Positions 1-6,376 of a stretch of DNA of 14,490 nucleotides are shown piece by piece. The stretch is from contig JAMOSL010000054.1 of assembly GCA_027063105.1 (NCBI GenBank), forward strand, positions 1-14,490, in the 5' to 3' direction. Under the pieces are notes generated by a model, which saw nothing but the letters and a program-made list of their open reading frames with translations, did no database searches and was not told the origin of the DNA. Made by a program: the position numbers and the translations under genes. The stretch's first letter is position 1, and each line of letters begins with the position of its first letter. This DNA comes from Campylobacteraceae bacterium (GTDB lineage Bacteria > Campylobacterota > Campylobacteria > Campylobacterales > Sulfurovaceae).

Positions 1-386
1 CTAAAGCAAAAAATATTGATAATGTAATTATAGATACAGCAGGAAGATTACATACTCAAGTAAATCTAAGTGAAGAGCTTAAAAAAATGATTAGAATAGC
101 TGGAAAGGTTGAAGAGACTGCACCTCATCGGAAACTTTTAATATTAGATGGAACACAAGGTAGTTCATCTATTAATCAAGCTAAAGCATTTAATGAAATG
201 ATAGGTATTGATGGCATTATTATTACAAAACTTGATGGAACAGCAAAAGGTGGTTCTGTACTGACAATTGCTGATGAGCTTAAAATGCCAATATTCTATA
301 TAGGTATAGGAGAACAACCAAAGGACCTTATTCAATTTAAGGCCAATGATTATGTAAATACTATTTTAGATGGAATTTTTTCTTAA
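1..386 (+). CDS. ftsY: Signal recognition particle receptor FtsY, C-terminal part (5' end outside window)
   Basis: This is the GTPase that docks SRP-ribosome complexes at the inner membrane for co-translational insertion. Only the last roughly 127 residues are present; the first complete codon is at position 3 and the reading frame is open to the window edge, so the ATG at 87 is internal. Visible NG-domain motifs are the G3 region DTAGRLHTQ, the DGTQGSSS loop, the G4 motif TKLDGTAKGG and the G5-like stretch GIGEQPKDLIQF near the C-terminus. These are hallmarks of SRP-type GTPases, and the DGTQG/GEQPKDL pattern fits FtsY better than Ffh, which would continue into an M domain. The protein ends with TAA at 384-386. 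It is convergent with the hybrid kinase, and its stop codon lies inside a hairpin at 371-394. Confidence 0.95.
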   Translation, partial: KAKNIDNVIIDTAGRLHTQVNLSEELKKMIRIAGKVEETAPHRKLLILDGTQGSSSINQAKAFNEMIGIDGIIITKLDGTAKGGSVLTIADELKMPIFYIGIGEQPKDLIQFKANDYVNTILDGIFS

Positions 387-394
387 AAATTCCA
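371..394. terminator. AT-rich hairpin between convergent ftsY and kinase genes
   Basis: A perfect 10-bp inverted repeat (TGGAATTTTT at 371-380, AAAAATTCCA at 385-394) has a four-base loop, TCTT. It overlaps the ftsY stop codon and ends three bases before the kinase stop. It may end transcripts from both sides, but neither strand has a clean T-run after the stem, so its efficiency is uncertain. Confidence 0.45.
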
Positions 395-396
395 CT

Positions 397-2589
397 TTAG
401 TGTTGACTATCGAGGTACTTTCGTATAGCTTTTTTAAGTCTCTCTAATTCTTTTTTGTAGCTATCTACATATTTATGTAATAAATGTTGATTATTGTATA
501 TAAAGAGTTTATGAATTTCATTGACTTGGAAGAACATATCTTTAGCACCTATTGCTCCTGTTAGACCTTTCATATCAAGACTTAACATTTTAATCTGTTC
601 ATTTCTATTCTCATTTACAAGCTTTTCAAATGCTTCTCCACTATCACCATAAGCCTCTATAAATTCATTTAGAACTTCCATATATATTGCAGGATTTCCA
701 TTTGCATAATTAATACCCTCCTCAACATTTAATCCATCAATCTCAGAGATTTCTTCTTCCTCTGGTAAAACCTCTCGTCTTCCACTCATATTTATATCTA
801 AAAACAATTCAAATGCACTATACATTTTACCCATATTAATAGGTTTAGACAAAAAGGCATTCATGCCACAATCATACATCTTTTTAATCTCACTATCTAA
901 AACTAAAGCACTAAAGGCAACGATAGGTAATTCATTAAATAAATCTATCTCTCTAAGTTTTTCAGTAGCTGTATATCCATCCATGACTGGCATATTAATA
1001 TCCATTAGAACTAAGTCAAAATCTATCTTATCTTCTATAATTAAATTTAAAGCCTCTAATCCGTTATTTGCTACTATTATCTCTATTCCTGATTTATCAA
1101 GAATATTGATTAATACTTTTTGATTAATTAAATTATCTTCAACTAAAAGTATTTTTGAACCATCAAAATCAGCAAAATGTTCTCGTCTAATATTCTCTGC
1201 CTCTTCTAAAGCATCCTGATGAGTAAATAGTATGCTCTTTTTATTCTCTTCTACAAGAGTTGGAAGATTTCTAGGTATCTCATGTTGATATAAATCTGTA
1301 ATTAATTCAAAAAGTCTTTCTTGATTTAATGGTTTAGTTAACACTCTATCAGATATTTCATCTACTAATCTATTTTTATGTTGAGAAAAAATAGACTCTA
1401 ATGCTACTATCTTTAATCCATTTTCTTTCCCTATCCCATCAAGATATTCAACTGTCTTCTCTAAATAAGATACAATCTCTGGAGAGAATAGTTTCTCATC
1501 TAAAAATACCATATCATACTCTGTAAGATGTAAAGCATCTTTATTGAAATCTGTTGCAGAGATTAAGTTTACATCATAATCAAAATAATTAAACATATTT
1601 CTAATTGCTAATGCCGAATTATAATTTGTATCAGATATTAGAACTTTTTTGGATATAGAAGTCTTTTCACTAAGCATATAATCCATATTATTTGAATTAT
1701 CAATAACATCAATAGGCAATATAACTATAAATGTACTTCCCTTATCCTTTACACTAATAACAGAGATTGAACCACCCATTAATTCAACTAACTCTTTTGT
1801 AACATAAAGACTTAATCCGATATACTCTTTATTATCATCATTGTAATATGGTTTATATAAATTATCTATCTCTTCTTTAGACATACCATTACCTGTATCA
1901 ACAACTTTAAACTCTAACTCATTTTTACCATCTGGCGTACCAAATATATTTGCTTCTAATCTAATCTCACCATCTTCAATATTTAACATTGCATTTTCTA
2001 TTAAATTGGTAAGAATTTGACCTATATGTAAAGAATCTCCATTGAGATAACGAGGAATCGTATTATCTATATCAAAAATTAATTCTGTATCACTTTGAAC
2101 AAAATGCATACTCACTGAACCTGAAACTTCATTCAATACATTATTGATATTAAATTTATCATCATTAATTTCAACTTTTTTTGACTTTAATCGTAAGAAT
2201 CCTATTAAATCATTAGTCATATCTAATAAAGCATTCTCTGCATTAATAACTTTAGCCAAAACATTTTCTAGTGACCTTTCATCTGGTTCATCTAAAACCC
2301 TACTTCTATTCTTAATTGCATCTTTTGCTATATCATATATATTTTCACTCATATTTGTTAATAACTCATTTTGGTTCTCTTCCATTTCATGCTGTTTCTT
2401 ATCTATATCATCATGAAGTTTTTTTATTTTCTTCATCTGGTATGACGAGAAAAACAATATCATTAAACTAACAATTCCTAATGCAATTACAGACCACCAT
2501 TGAATAATAGTACTGCTAATACTTTCATCACCCTCAAATCCATAAACAGAGCATACTCCCACAGATAAAAATAAAATTATCTTAATCAT
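397..2589 (-). CDS. Membrane-anchored hybrid histidine kinase lacking both phospho-accepting histidines
   Basis: Start: ATG at 2589, because GGAGG (2599-2595) lies five bases before it; an in-frame TTG at 2601 would overlap that ribosome site. The product is 730 residues. In order it has a signal-peptide-like start (1-18), one TM helix (about 28-47), a short coiled coil (51-76), a DHp-like region (77-140), a HATPase domain, two receiver domains and an Hpt-like C-terminus (about 618-730). The HATPase looks intact: N-box N195/N199, G1 box DTGNG at 231-235, G2 box near G258. The second receiver is canonical (E484/D485, phospho-acceptor D530 in LMDINMPVMDG, S560, K582). The first is partly degenerate (S319-D320, D364, K419). 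The DHp stretch NMSENI aligns with the usual NMSHEIRTP, putting E82 where the histidine should be. The Hpt stretch LSLDMKG aligns with the usual LAHTLKG, putting L671 at the histidine position. There is no recognisable input domain. It may act as a pseudokinase scaffold; the role is inference. Confidence 0.85.
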   Translation of the reverse strand: MIKIILFLSVGVCSVYGFEGDESISSTIIQWWSVIALGIVSLMILFFSSYQMKKIKKLHDDIDKKQHEMEENQNELLTNMSENIYDIAKDAIKNRSRVLDEPDERSLENVLAKVINAENALLDMTNDLIGFLRLKSKKVEINDDKFNINNVLNEVSGSVSMHFVQSDTELIFDIDNTIPRYLNGDSLHIGQILTNLIENAMLNIEDGEIRLEANIFGTPDGKNELEFKVVDTGNGMSKEEIDNLYKPYYNDDNKEYIGLSLYVTKELVELMGGSISVISVKDKGSTFIVILPIDVIDNSNNMDYMLSEKTSISKKVLISDTNYNSALAIRNMFNYFDYDVNLISATDFNKDALHLTEYDMVFLDEKLFSPEIVSYLEKTVEYLDGIGKENGLKIVALESIFSQHKNRLVDEISDRVLTKPLNQERLFELITDLYQHEIPRNLPTLVEENKKSILFTHQDALEEAENIRREHFADFDGSKILLVEDNLINQKVLINILDKSGIEIIVANNGLEALNLIIEDKIDFDLVLMDINMPVMDGYTATEKLREIDLFNELPIVAFSALVLDSEIKKMYDCGMNAFLSKPINMGKMYSAFELFLDINMSGRREVLPEEEEISEIDGLNVEEGINYANGNPAIYMEVLNEFIEAYGDSGEAFEKLVNENRNEQIKMLSLDMKGLTGAIGAKDMFFQVNEIHKLFIYNNQHLLHKYVDSYKKELERLKKAIRKYLDSQH

Positions 2590-2614
2590 TAAATCCTCCA
2601 AATAGTAATAGATG

Positions 2615-2620
2615 ATTGTA
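2615..2620 (-). promoter_or_regulatory. Candidate -10 element of the hybrid kinase gene
   Basis: Read on the minus strand the site is TACAAT within GTGATACAAT, about 26 bases before the chosen ATG at 2589. That leaves a short leader containing the GGAGG ribosome site. No clear -35 is visible; the upstream DNA is AT-rich, as is common in Campylobacterota. Confidence 0.45.
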
Positions 2621-2694
2621 TCACATAAAGATTAAAATTTTGAGAGATACTCTTAAATATTAGCATGGTTAACCTTCCATTTATTTATAATTAA

Positions 2695-2710
2695 TATAAT
2701 GTTCAAGAAC
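2695..2710 (+). promoter_or_regulatory. TATAAT box abutting the palindrome GTTCAAGAAC
   Basis: A perfect TATAAT (2695-2700) is followed directly by the perfect 10-bp palindrome GTTCAAGAAC (2701-2710), where transcription would begin. This is a plausible promoter with an overlapping operator. It would drive a leader or small RNA through the structured region at 2715-2840. The site could also be chance in AT-rich DNA. Confidence 0.35.
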
Positions 2711-2845
2711 TTTATAAAGAGAAAATATTAAGTGTATGCATTACTCTCTCTTTAGCCTTTTTCTCCCAAAAGGTAGTTCTAATATTAATAAATACTAACA
2801 TCTATCTTTTTCACTCCTTTTTTGATTGTTAGTATTTATTTCTCC
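2707..2845 (+). ncRNA. Candidate structured small RNA or leader upstream of the permease gene
   Basis: Downstream of the TATAAT at 2695 lie two stem-loops: TAAAGAGA/TCTCTTTA (2715-2722/2747-2754) and a 14-bp perfect stem AATAAATACTAACA/TGTTAGTATTTATT (2787-2800/2827-2840). The 26-base loop of the second stem is almost all pyrimidine and contains CACTCCTTTTTT, which resembles the anti-Shine-Dalgarno end of 16S rRNA. A loop like this could pair with ribosome-binding sites, as known bacterial regulatory RNAs do. The boundaries are guesses, and the second stem lacks a strong U-tail. Confidence 0.3.
2787..2840. repeat. 14-bp perfect inverted repeat with 26-base loop
   Basis: The arms AATAAATACTAACA (2787-2800) and TGTTAGTATTTATT (2827-2840) are exact reverse complements. 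The pairing stops abruptly on both sides. The loop is pyrimidine-rich on the plus strand and holds AAGGAGTG on the minus strand. Confidence 0.85.
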
Positions 2846-2867
2846 AAATCATCATCTTATTAATTTA

Positions 2868-2876
2868 TGCTAAAAT
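2868..2876 (+). promoter_or_regulatory. Extended -10 element of the SulP permease gene
   Basis: TGCTAAAAT matches an extended -10 (TG-N-TAAAAT). It lies about 27 bases before the TTG start at 2903, with the AAGGAAG ribosome site between them. Confidence 0.5.
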
Positions 2877-2902
2877 TCTAAAAAATTTACTAAGGAAGAA
2901 AT

Positions 2903-4441
2903 TTGTTTAATATTTCTAATTACAAAACAGATAATATCAAAAATGATATTCTATCAGGTCTAGTTGTAGCCGTAGCACTTGTTCCAGAGGCCATTGCTTT
3001 TGCCTTTATTGTTGGAGTAAGTCCTATTGTTGGACTATATACTGCATTTATTTTAGGAGCTGTGACATCTCTAATTGGTGGTAAAGCTGGAATGATTAGT
3101 GGTGCTACAGGAGCTATAGCTGTAGTATTGGTAGGTTTAGCCGTTGAGACATCTGAACTATTAAAAATTCAAGGTTTAACAGGTGATGATATAACTATTG
3201 GTGTTCTTCAATATATTCTATTAACTACTATTATTGCAGGAATTATACAAATAATATTTGGTCTTCTAAAATTAGGAAAATTTATAAGATTAGTTCCTCT
3301 TCCTGCAATTTATGGATTTGTAAATGGTCTAGCTATTGTTATTGCAATGGCTCAATTTAAATTCTTTGAAGGTCAAGGTTCAGAGATGTATATAATAGTA
3401 ATATCTACTATGTTAATAATGTTCTTTCTTCCAAAATATACAAAGGCTATACCTTCTGGACTAGTTGCAATTATTCTTATGACACTTCTTGTATATTTAA
3501 CAAATGCAAATACTGTTTTAATTGGTCAATTAGCAGATTTAAGTCAGTTTAAAGGTCAATTACCATCATTTCATATTCCTGATACAATTCTTAGTCTTGA
3601 TGCCATCATATTAGTATTTCCTTATGCTGTTATAGTATCGTTGGTTGGATTAATTGAATCACTGCTTACACTTGCTGTTTTAGATGAGATGAGTGGGACA
3701 AGAGGAAGTGGGAACAAAGAGTGTGTTGCACAAGGAGTTGGGAATGTAACTTGTGGTTTCTTCGGAGGTATGGCAGGTTGTGCCATGATTGGACAATCTA
3801 TTATAAACTATACATCTGGTGGACTAGGAAGATTATCATCTCTTGTGGCATCTATTGGACTTATTGTTTTAGTTGCTTCTTTCACTGATATATTGAATGT
3901 AATACCTGTTGCTGTACTTGTAGGAATTATGTTTATGGTAAGTGTTGGAACATTTGAATGGAGTAGCTTCTCTCATCTAAAGCATATGCCTAAGAGTGAT
4001 GCTTTTGTAATGGTAACAGTTACTATTGTAACAGTGTTTGCAGATTTAGCTATTGCCGTGATTGCTGGAGTTATTATATCTGCATTAGTATTTGCTTGGA
4101 AACATGCAAGAATATATTCAAAAAATCATATACAAGAAGATGGTACAAAAGTTTATGAATTAGATGGTCCTCTATTCTTTGCTTCAGCTCTATCTTTCCC
4201 AGATATTTTTGATATTCCAAACGACCCAGAAAAAGTTGTTATAAATTTCAAGAATACAAGAGTTATGGATGCTTCTGGAGTCGAAGCTATTGATTCAATT
4301 ACAAAGAAATATGAAGATGCTGATAAAAATATTACTCTTAGGCACCTAAGTAAAGATTGCAAAGCTATTCTTAAACAAGCAGGACCACATTGTACTTATG
4401 AAGAAGATGATCCTGAGTATAAAGTAGCTGTAAATGTTTAA
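2903..4441 (+). CDS. SulP-family anion permease with C-terminal STAS domain
   Basis: This is an inner-membrane secondary transporter for inorganic anions. The family carries sulfate, bicarbonate and related ions, and the substrate cannot be read from sequence. The 512 residues start with TTG at 2903, preceded by AAGGAAG at 2892-2898; there is no ATG nearby, and homology-like sequence (NYKTDNIKNDILSGL) begins at once. The first 400 residues are strongly hydrophobic with the family's glycine-rich pattern (VAVALVPEAIAFAF near the N-terminus, KAGMISGATGAIAVV, then GGMAGCAMIGQSI). The last 110 residues form a STAS domain with DASG at 456-459, where S458 is the position phosphorylated in anti-sigma antagonists. 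The stop overlaps the ribosome site of the hydrolase gene that follows, so the two are surely co-transcribed. BicA-like bicarbonate uptake or sulfate uptake are both possible. Confidence 0.9.
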   Translation: MFNISNYKTDNIKNDILSGLVVAVALVPEAIAFAFIVGVSPIVGLYTAFILGAVTSLIGGKAGMISGATGAIAVVLVGLAVETSELLKIQGLTGDDITIGVLQYILLTTIIAGIIQIIFGLLKLGKFIRLVPLPAIYGFVNGLAIVIAMAQFKFFEGQGSEMYIIVISTMLIMFFLPKYTKAIPSGLVAIILMTLLVYLTNANTVLIGQLADLSQFKGQLPSFHIPDTILSLDAIILVFPYAVIVSLVGLIESLLTLAVLDEMSGTRGSGNKECVAQGVGNVTCGFFGGMAGCAMIGQSIINYTSGGLGRLSSLVASIGLIVLVASFTDILNVIPVAVLVGIMFMVSVGTFEWSSFSHLKHMPKSDAFVMVTVTIVTVFADLAIAVIAGVIISALVFAWKHARIYSKNHIQEDGTKVYELDGPLFFASALSFPDIFDIPNDPEKVVINFKNTRVMDASGVEAIDSITKKYEDADKNITLRHLSKDCKAILKQAGPHCTYEEDDPEYKVAVNV

Positions 4442-4451
4442 AGGAGAAATT

Positions 4452-5057
4452 ATGGATATTAAAATGCAACCTATGGGAGTATACCAAACAAATTGCTATA
4501 TATTAACTGTAGATAATCAAGATATTATTATAGACCCTGGAGTAGATGCTACCTCTTGGGTTATAGAAAATACAACTAATCCTATTGCTATATTAAATAC
4601 ACATGGTCATTTTGACCATGTATGGAGCAATGCTGAATTAAAAAAATATTTTGATATTCCTATATATGCACCAAAAGATGATGCTTTTATGTTAAGCAAT
4701 GATCCATTAAATCAAGGAACACCTAAAAGTACTCCTGATTATTTAGTTAATGGAGATGAAATAATTAACTTAAATGGTATAGAATTAAAATTTAGACACT
4801 TTGCAGGTCATACTGAAGGCTGTAGTATAATTGAAATAGGTGATATATGGTTTAGTGGGGATTTTCTATTTAAAAGCTCTATAGGAAGATGGGACTTTCC
4901 TGCCTCAGATGGCAAGAAAATGATTGAAAGCCTAAAAAAAGCTCAAAAGATAAAAGAAAACTATACCATATACTGTGGACATGGAGAGAGTACAACCTTA
5001 AGAGAAGAGCAACAATTCATGCCATATTGGGCAGAACAAGTTAGAGCATCATTATAA
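4452..5057 (+). CDS. Metallo-beta-lactamase-fold hydrolase, glyoxalase II-like
   Basis: This is a 201-residue cytoplasmic protein. The start is the ATG at 4452, because AAGGAG (4441-4446) precedes it; an upstream in-frame ATG at 4434 lies inside the permease gene and has no ribosome site. It has all the metal ligands of the fold: HGHFDH at 51-56 (HxHxDH), H120, D137 and H177. The segment FSGDFLFKSSIGRWDF resembles the GDTLF-SIGRTD signature of single-domain glyoxalase II (YcbL/GloC type), and the length fits that group. Family members hydrolyse thioesters such as S-lactoylglutathione, while related proteins are persulfide dioxygenases. A sulfur-related role beside SulP is possible but unproven. 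Its stop codon directly touches the stop of the convergent lipoprotein gene. Confidence 0.87.
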   Translation: MDIKMQPMGVYQTNCYILTVDNQDIIIDPGVDATSWVIENTTNPIAILNTHGHFDHVWSNAELKKYFDIPIYAPKDDAFMLSNDPLNQGTPKSTPDYLVNGDEIINLNGIELKFRHFAGHTEGCSIIEIGDIWFSGDFLFKSSIGRWDFPASDGKKMIESLKKAQKIKENYTIYCGHGESTTLREEQQFMPYWAEQVRASL

Positions 5058-5372
5058 TTAAGTTACAATTTCATCTGTCGCTTGATCTATAATACTATCC
5101 ATATCTATATCAACTTCTGGTGTAGGTAGTGGTGGAACTTTTACATTCTTTTTAGGTTTACCGTTCTTACTTACATTTTTTGTTGTCTTTGTCTTTGTCT
5201 TTGTTGTTTTATTATTTCTTTTATAACTCTTATTCTTTGGTACAATACTCTTGTTTGCATCAACAATAACCGTTTTATTTGCATCTGCTACTGGTATAAC
5301 TGGTGTAGGTTGATTACCACTACAACCTGCCAATAATAAAAGCCCTGAAACACCTATAATCATAGATTTCAT
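5058..5372 (-). CDS. Small lysine/threonine-rich lipoprotein
   Basis: This is a 104-residue predicted lipoprotein of unknown function. It has a short hydrophobic signal peptide ending in the lipobox LLAGC, with the lipidated cysteine at residue 17. After it come a small internal repeat (DANKTVIVDANKSIV), a Lys/Thr-rich low-complexity middle (about residues 48-80, including KT repeats), and an acidic tail with PPLPTPEVDIDMDS. The start ATG at 5372 has AGGAGAG about six bases upstream. It lies 47 bp downstream of dus on the same strand, with a possible weak terminator between them. The composition suggests a flexible periplasmic linker tied to a membrane; there are no catalytic motifs. Confidence 0.75.
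   Translation of the reverse strand: MKSMIIGVSGLLLLAGCSGNQPTPVIPVADANKTVIVDANKSIVPKNKSYKRNNKTTKTKTKTTKNVSKNGKPKKNVKVPPLPTPEVDIDMDSIIDQATDEIVT
5185..5202. repeat. Three tandem copies of the hexamer GTCTTT within the lipoprotein gene
   Basis: On the coding strand this reads as (AAG ACA)x3 and codes Lys-Thr pairs. Because the unit is six bases, slippage would change the length of the linker without shifting the frame. Confidence 0.8.
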
Positions 5373-5401
5373 ATATTTACTCTCCTAGTAATTTTGATAA
5401 T

Positions 5402-5434
5402 ATCATATCTTAAGTTCACTTAAAGATAATATGA
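5402..5434 (-). terminator. Imperfect hairpin at the end of dus
   Basis: TATCTTAAGT (5406-5415) pairs with ACTTAAAGATA (5418-5428) with a single bulged base, and a looser AT-rich outer stem extends it. It overlaps the dus stop and precedes the lipoprotein gene. There is no clear T-run, so it may be only a partial terminator. Confidence 0.3.
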
Positions 5435-6376
5435 TTGAGAAAAGAATTCTTCTACAATTTCACGCATATTAGATGGGTTATCTATTTGATTAATTAGATT
5501 TCTAAATGATGATGCACCTTGATATCCACCTTTTGAATATATATGTAGATGCTTTCTAAATAAAATTGCTCCATAATCTCCATAATGAGATATCATCTGG
5601 TCAAAGTGTTCTAAAACTATCTCTTTAATAAACTTAGAATCTATATCTAAGCCTTCTTTCATTTCATGAAAAATCCATGGTTTACCAATTGCTCCCCTAC
5701 CAACCATAATGCCATCAGCACCTGTATAATCTAAAACCCATTTAGCTTTTTCAGCAGAATCTATATCTCCATTAGCAATTACAGGAATAGATAACAGATC
5801 TTTTATCTCTTTGATAGCTTCATAATCTACTTCAGCTTTAAATTTACCAACTCTTGTTCTACCATGAACAGCAATAAAATCTGCTCCACTCTCTTGACAA
5901 ATTTTTGCAATTTCAAGATGATTTTTTTCATTAAATCCTAAACGAATCTTTACAGAAGTATACTCCTTATTGGAATACTTCTTAATCGTTTCTATAGTTT
6001 TTGCCATTTTTGGTAAATCTGTCAATAATGCACTACCTGCTAAATTATTTACAACTTTGGGAACAGGACATCCACAATTTAAATCTAAAATATCAATGCC
6101 ACTCTGTTCATTTAAAAGTTCGACAGCTTTTCTAACAACAACAGTATCAGAACCAGCAATTTGAACAGAATATGGACTCTCTAAAGGACTTTTTTGAAGC
6201 ATTTTCAGTGTTTTTTCGCTTTGATAAGCTAGAGCATTTGAACTCAACATTTCGCTGACGGTCAAATCAACTCCGAACTTCTTAACAACTGAACGAAAAG
6301 GTAAATCAGTAAACCCAGCCAGAGGGGCTAAGGCATAAATTGGTTTAGAAAAATCAATGGTCATAACAGACGGCAT
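5420..6376 (-). CDS. dus: tRNA-dihydrouridine synthase (DusB-like)
   Basis: This FMN-dependent enzyme reduces uridine to dihydrouridine in the D-loop region of tRNA. The 318 residues carry the expected TIM-barrel motifs: LAPLAGFTDLPFR near the N-terminus, VQIAGSD, NCGCPVPKV with catalytic C103, VKIRLGF, the HGRT loop in FIAVHGRTRVG, VIANGDI, and GADGIMVGRGAIGKPWIF with the FMN phosphate-binding glycines. The RKH segment and C-terminal helices follow the usual pattern. The start is uncertain: the ATG at 6376 (used here) or the ATG at 6364. Neither has a well-spaced ribosome site, and both lie inside the end of the preceding gene, pointing to translational coupling. A 7-bp hairpin sits just before the start. 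The last gene of this cluster order (membrane protein then dus) is shared, as I recall, with Campylobacter jejuni. Confidence 0.92.
   Translation of the reverse strand: MPSVMTIDFSKPIYALAPLAGFTDLPFRSVVKKFGVDLTVSEMLSSNALAYQSEKTLKMLQKSPLESPYSVQIAGSDTVVVRKAVELLNEQSGIDILDLNCGCPVPKVVNNLAGSALLTDLPKMAKTIETIKKYSNKEYTSVKIRLGFNEKNHLEIAKICQESGADFIAVHGRTRVGKFKAEVDYEAIKEIKDLLSIPVIANGDIDSAEKAKWVLDYTGADGIMVGRGAIGKPWIFHEMKEGLDIDSKFIKEIVLEHFDQMISHYGDYGAILFRKHLHIYSKGGYQGASSFRNLINQIDNPSNMREIVEEFFSQSYYL

Larger units (their letters stand above)
2590..2902. other. Divergent intergenic region, 313 bp, structured, no gene seen
   Basis: The spacer separates the kinase (minus) from the permease gene (plus). It holds a minus-strand -10 for the kinase, a plus-strand -10 close to the permease gene, a third TATAAT at 2695-2700, an 8-bp inverted repeat (2715-2722/2747-2754) and a 14-bp perfect inverted repeat (2787-2800/2827-2840). 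Two pyrimidine-rich tracts lie at 2743-2765 and 2801-2823. No ORF with a ribosome site and useful length was found on either strand. Confidence 0.6.

Noticed and set aside
863..1123. Plus-strand ORF of 86 codons inside the kinase gene
   Set aside because: It is antisense to the receiver 2 coding region, which has clear family motifs. It has no ribosome site and no recognisable domain.
2144..2416. Plus-strand ORF of 90 codons inside the kinase gene
   Set aside because: It is a shadow of the DHp/coiled-coil coding region, with low-complexity Ser/Phe/Leu composition typical of reversed AT-rich coding DNA.
2590..2601. TTG start at 2601 for the kinase
   Set aside because: It would overlap the GGAGG site. 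The ATG at 2589 has ideal spacing and begins directly with a signal-peptide-like sequence.
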